From NCBI GenBank assembly GCA_030037185.1, contig JASHRR010000127.1, forward strand, positions 1 to 5,650: a stretch of 5,650 bases of DNA. Direction: 5' to 3'. The position numbers were made by a program, and so were the translations under genes. Below are positions 5,563-5,650 of the stretch, piece by piece (positions within the stretch are counted from its first letter, which is position 1; every line of letters begins with the position of its first letter). This DNA comes from Xanthobacteraceae bacterium. Lineage in GTDB: Bacteria; Pseudomonadota; Alphaproteobacteria; Rhizobiales; Xanthobacteraceae. Under the pieces are notes generated by a model, which was given only the letters and a program-made list of their open reading frames with translations, was not told where the DNA came from and searched no databases.

Positions 5563-5650
5563 CTAAGCCTTGTGGACGGTGTTGCCCCCCGTCACGGTCT
5601 CTAGGATGGCGATATCCTTGATCTTGTTCGGGTCCACGCTATGTGGATCG
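5563..5650 (-). CDS. Amidohydrolase-family protein, C-terminal 28 residues (rest beyond window)
   Basis: The minus frame enters from the right edge and ends at TAG 5563-5565. The tail reads DPHSVDPNKIKDIAILETV, then TGGNTVHKA. This matches the usual end of YtcJ-like amidohydrolases: a 'D-P-(L/H)-(S/T)-V-x-P-x-x-I-(K/R)-D-I' stretch followed by a short strand ending in a 'GG/GKxVY' hairpin, part of the small beta-sandwich that follows the metal-binding barrel. These are metal-dependent hydrolases of amide or ester bonds with broad substrates; the catalytic part is outside the window, so nothing can be said of substrate. The position just upstream of an MmgE/PrpD remnant suggests a former catabolic operon. 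Confidence 0.72.
   Translation of the reverse strand, partial: DPHSVDPNKIKDIAILETVTGGNTVHKA

Noticed and set aside
1..5650. CRISPR array, insertion sequence ends, attachment sites or tRNA genes
   Set aside because: No regularly spaced repeats, no transposase or integrase motifs, and no cloverleaf seen on either strand.

Overview
The window is high-GC DNA from an alphaproteobacterium. Protein style suggests the order Hyphomicrobiales (Bradyrhizobium/Rhodopseudomonas-like). The evidence is a NepR-type anti-sigma factor (a family confined to Alphaproteobacteria), a D,D-carboxypeptidase with the basic, PVK-rich tail I associate with rhizobia, and an exported caspase-family protein. The genus is inference; the class is well supported.

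Layout from left to right. (1) 1-539 (+) is the 3' part of a cobalamin-independent methionine synthase-like (MetE C-terminal domain) gene with all four expected zinc ligands. (2) 713-1042 (-) is a small three-repeat PAAR protein that appears to carry a signal peptide. (3) 1253-2884 (-) is a secreted caspase-like cysteine peptidase homologue with an intact His/Cys dyad and a long C-terminal region I cannot name. A good promoter and Shine-Dalgarno lie upstream. (4) 2885-3297 holds the caspase leader and promoter, then about 270 bases of orphan sequence. (5) 3298-3510 (-) is a 70-codon NepR-family gene without phyR or ecfG beside it. (6) 3785-5014 (+) is a D-alanyl-D-alanine carboxypeptidase (peptidase S11), divergent from nepR. 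(7) 5095-5358 (-) is a frameshifted remnant of an MmgE/PrpD-family gene. (8) 5563-5650 (-) is the last 28 codons of an amidohydrolase-like protein. An orphan Shine-Dalgarno and ATG follow it, probably the old start of the decayed downstream gene.

How the genes relate. The middle block (PAAR protein, caspase-like protein, NepR, D,D-carboxypeptidase) reads as envelope and stress functions. Three of the four products are predicted to be exported, and the fourth is a regulator of the general stress response type. The sequence shows no single operon joining them: gaps are 210 to 413 bases and nepR and the carboxypeptidase gene are divergent. The two ends are ordinary metabolism, with the right end partly decayed. 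I see no CRISPR array, rRNA, tRNA, insertion sequence or phage gene. The items most worth a second look are the exported PAAR protein with two possible starts, the solitary NepR, and the unnamed C-terminal region of the caspase-like protein.
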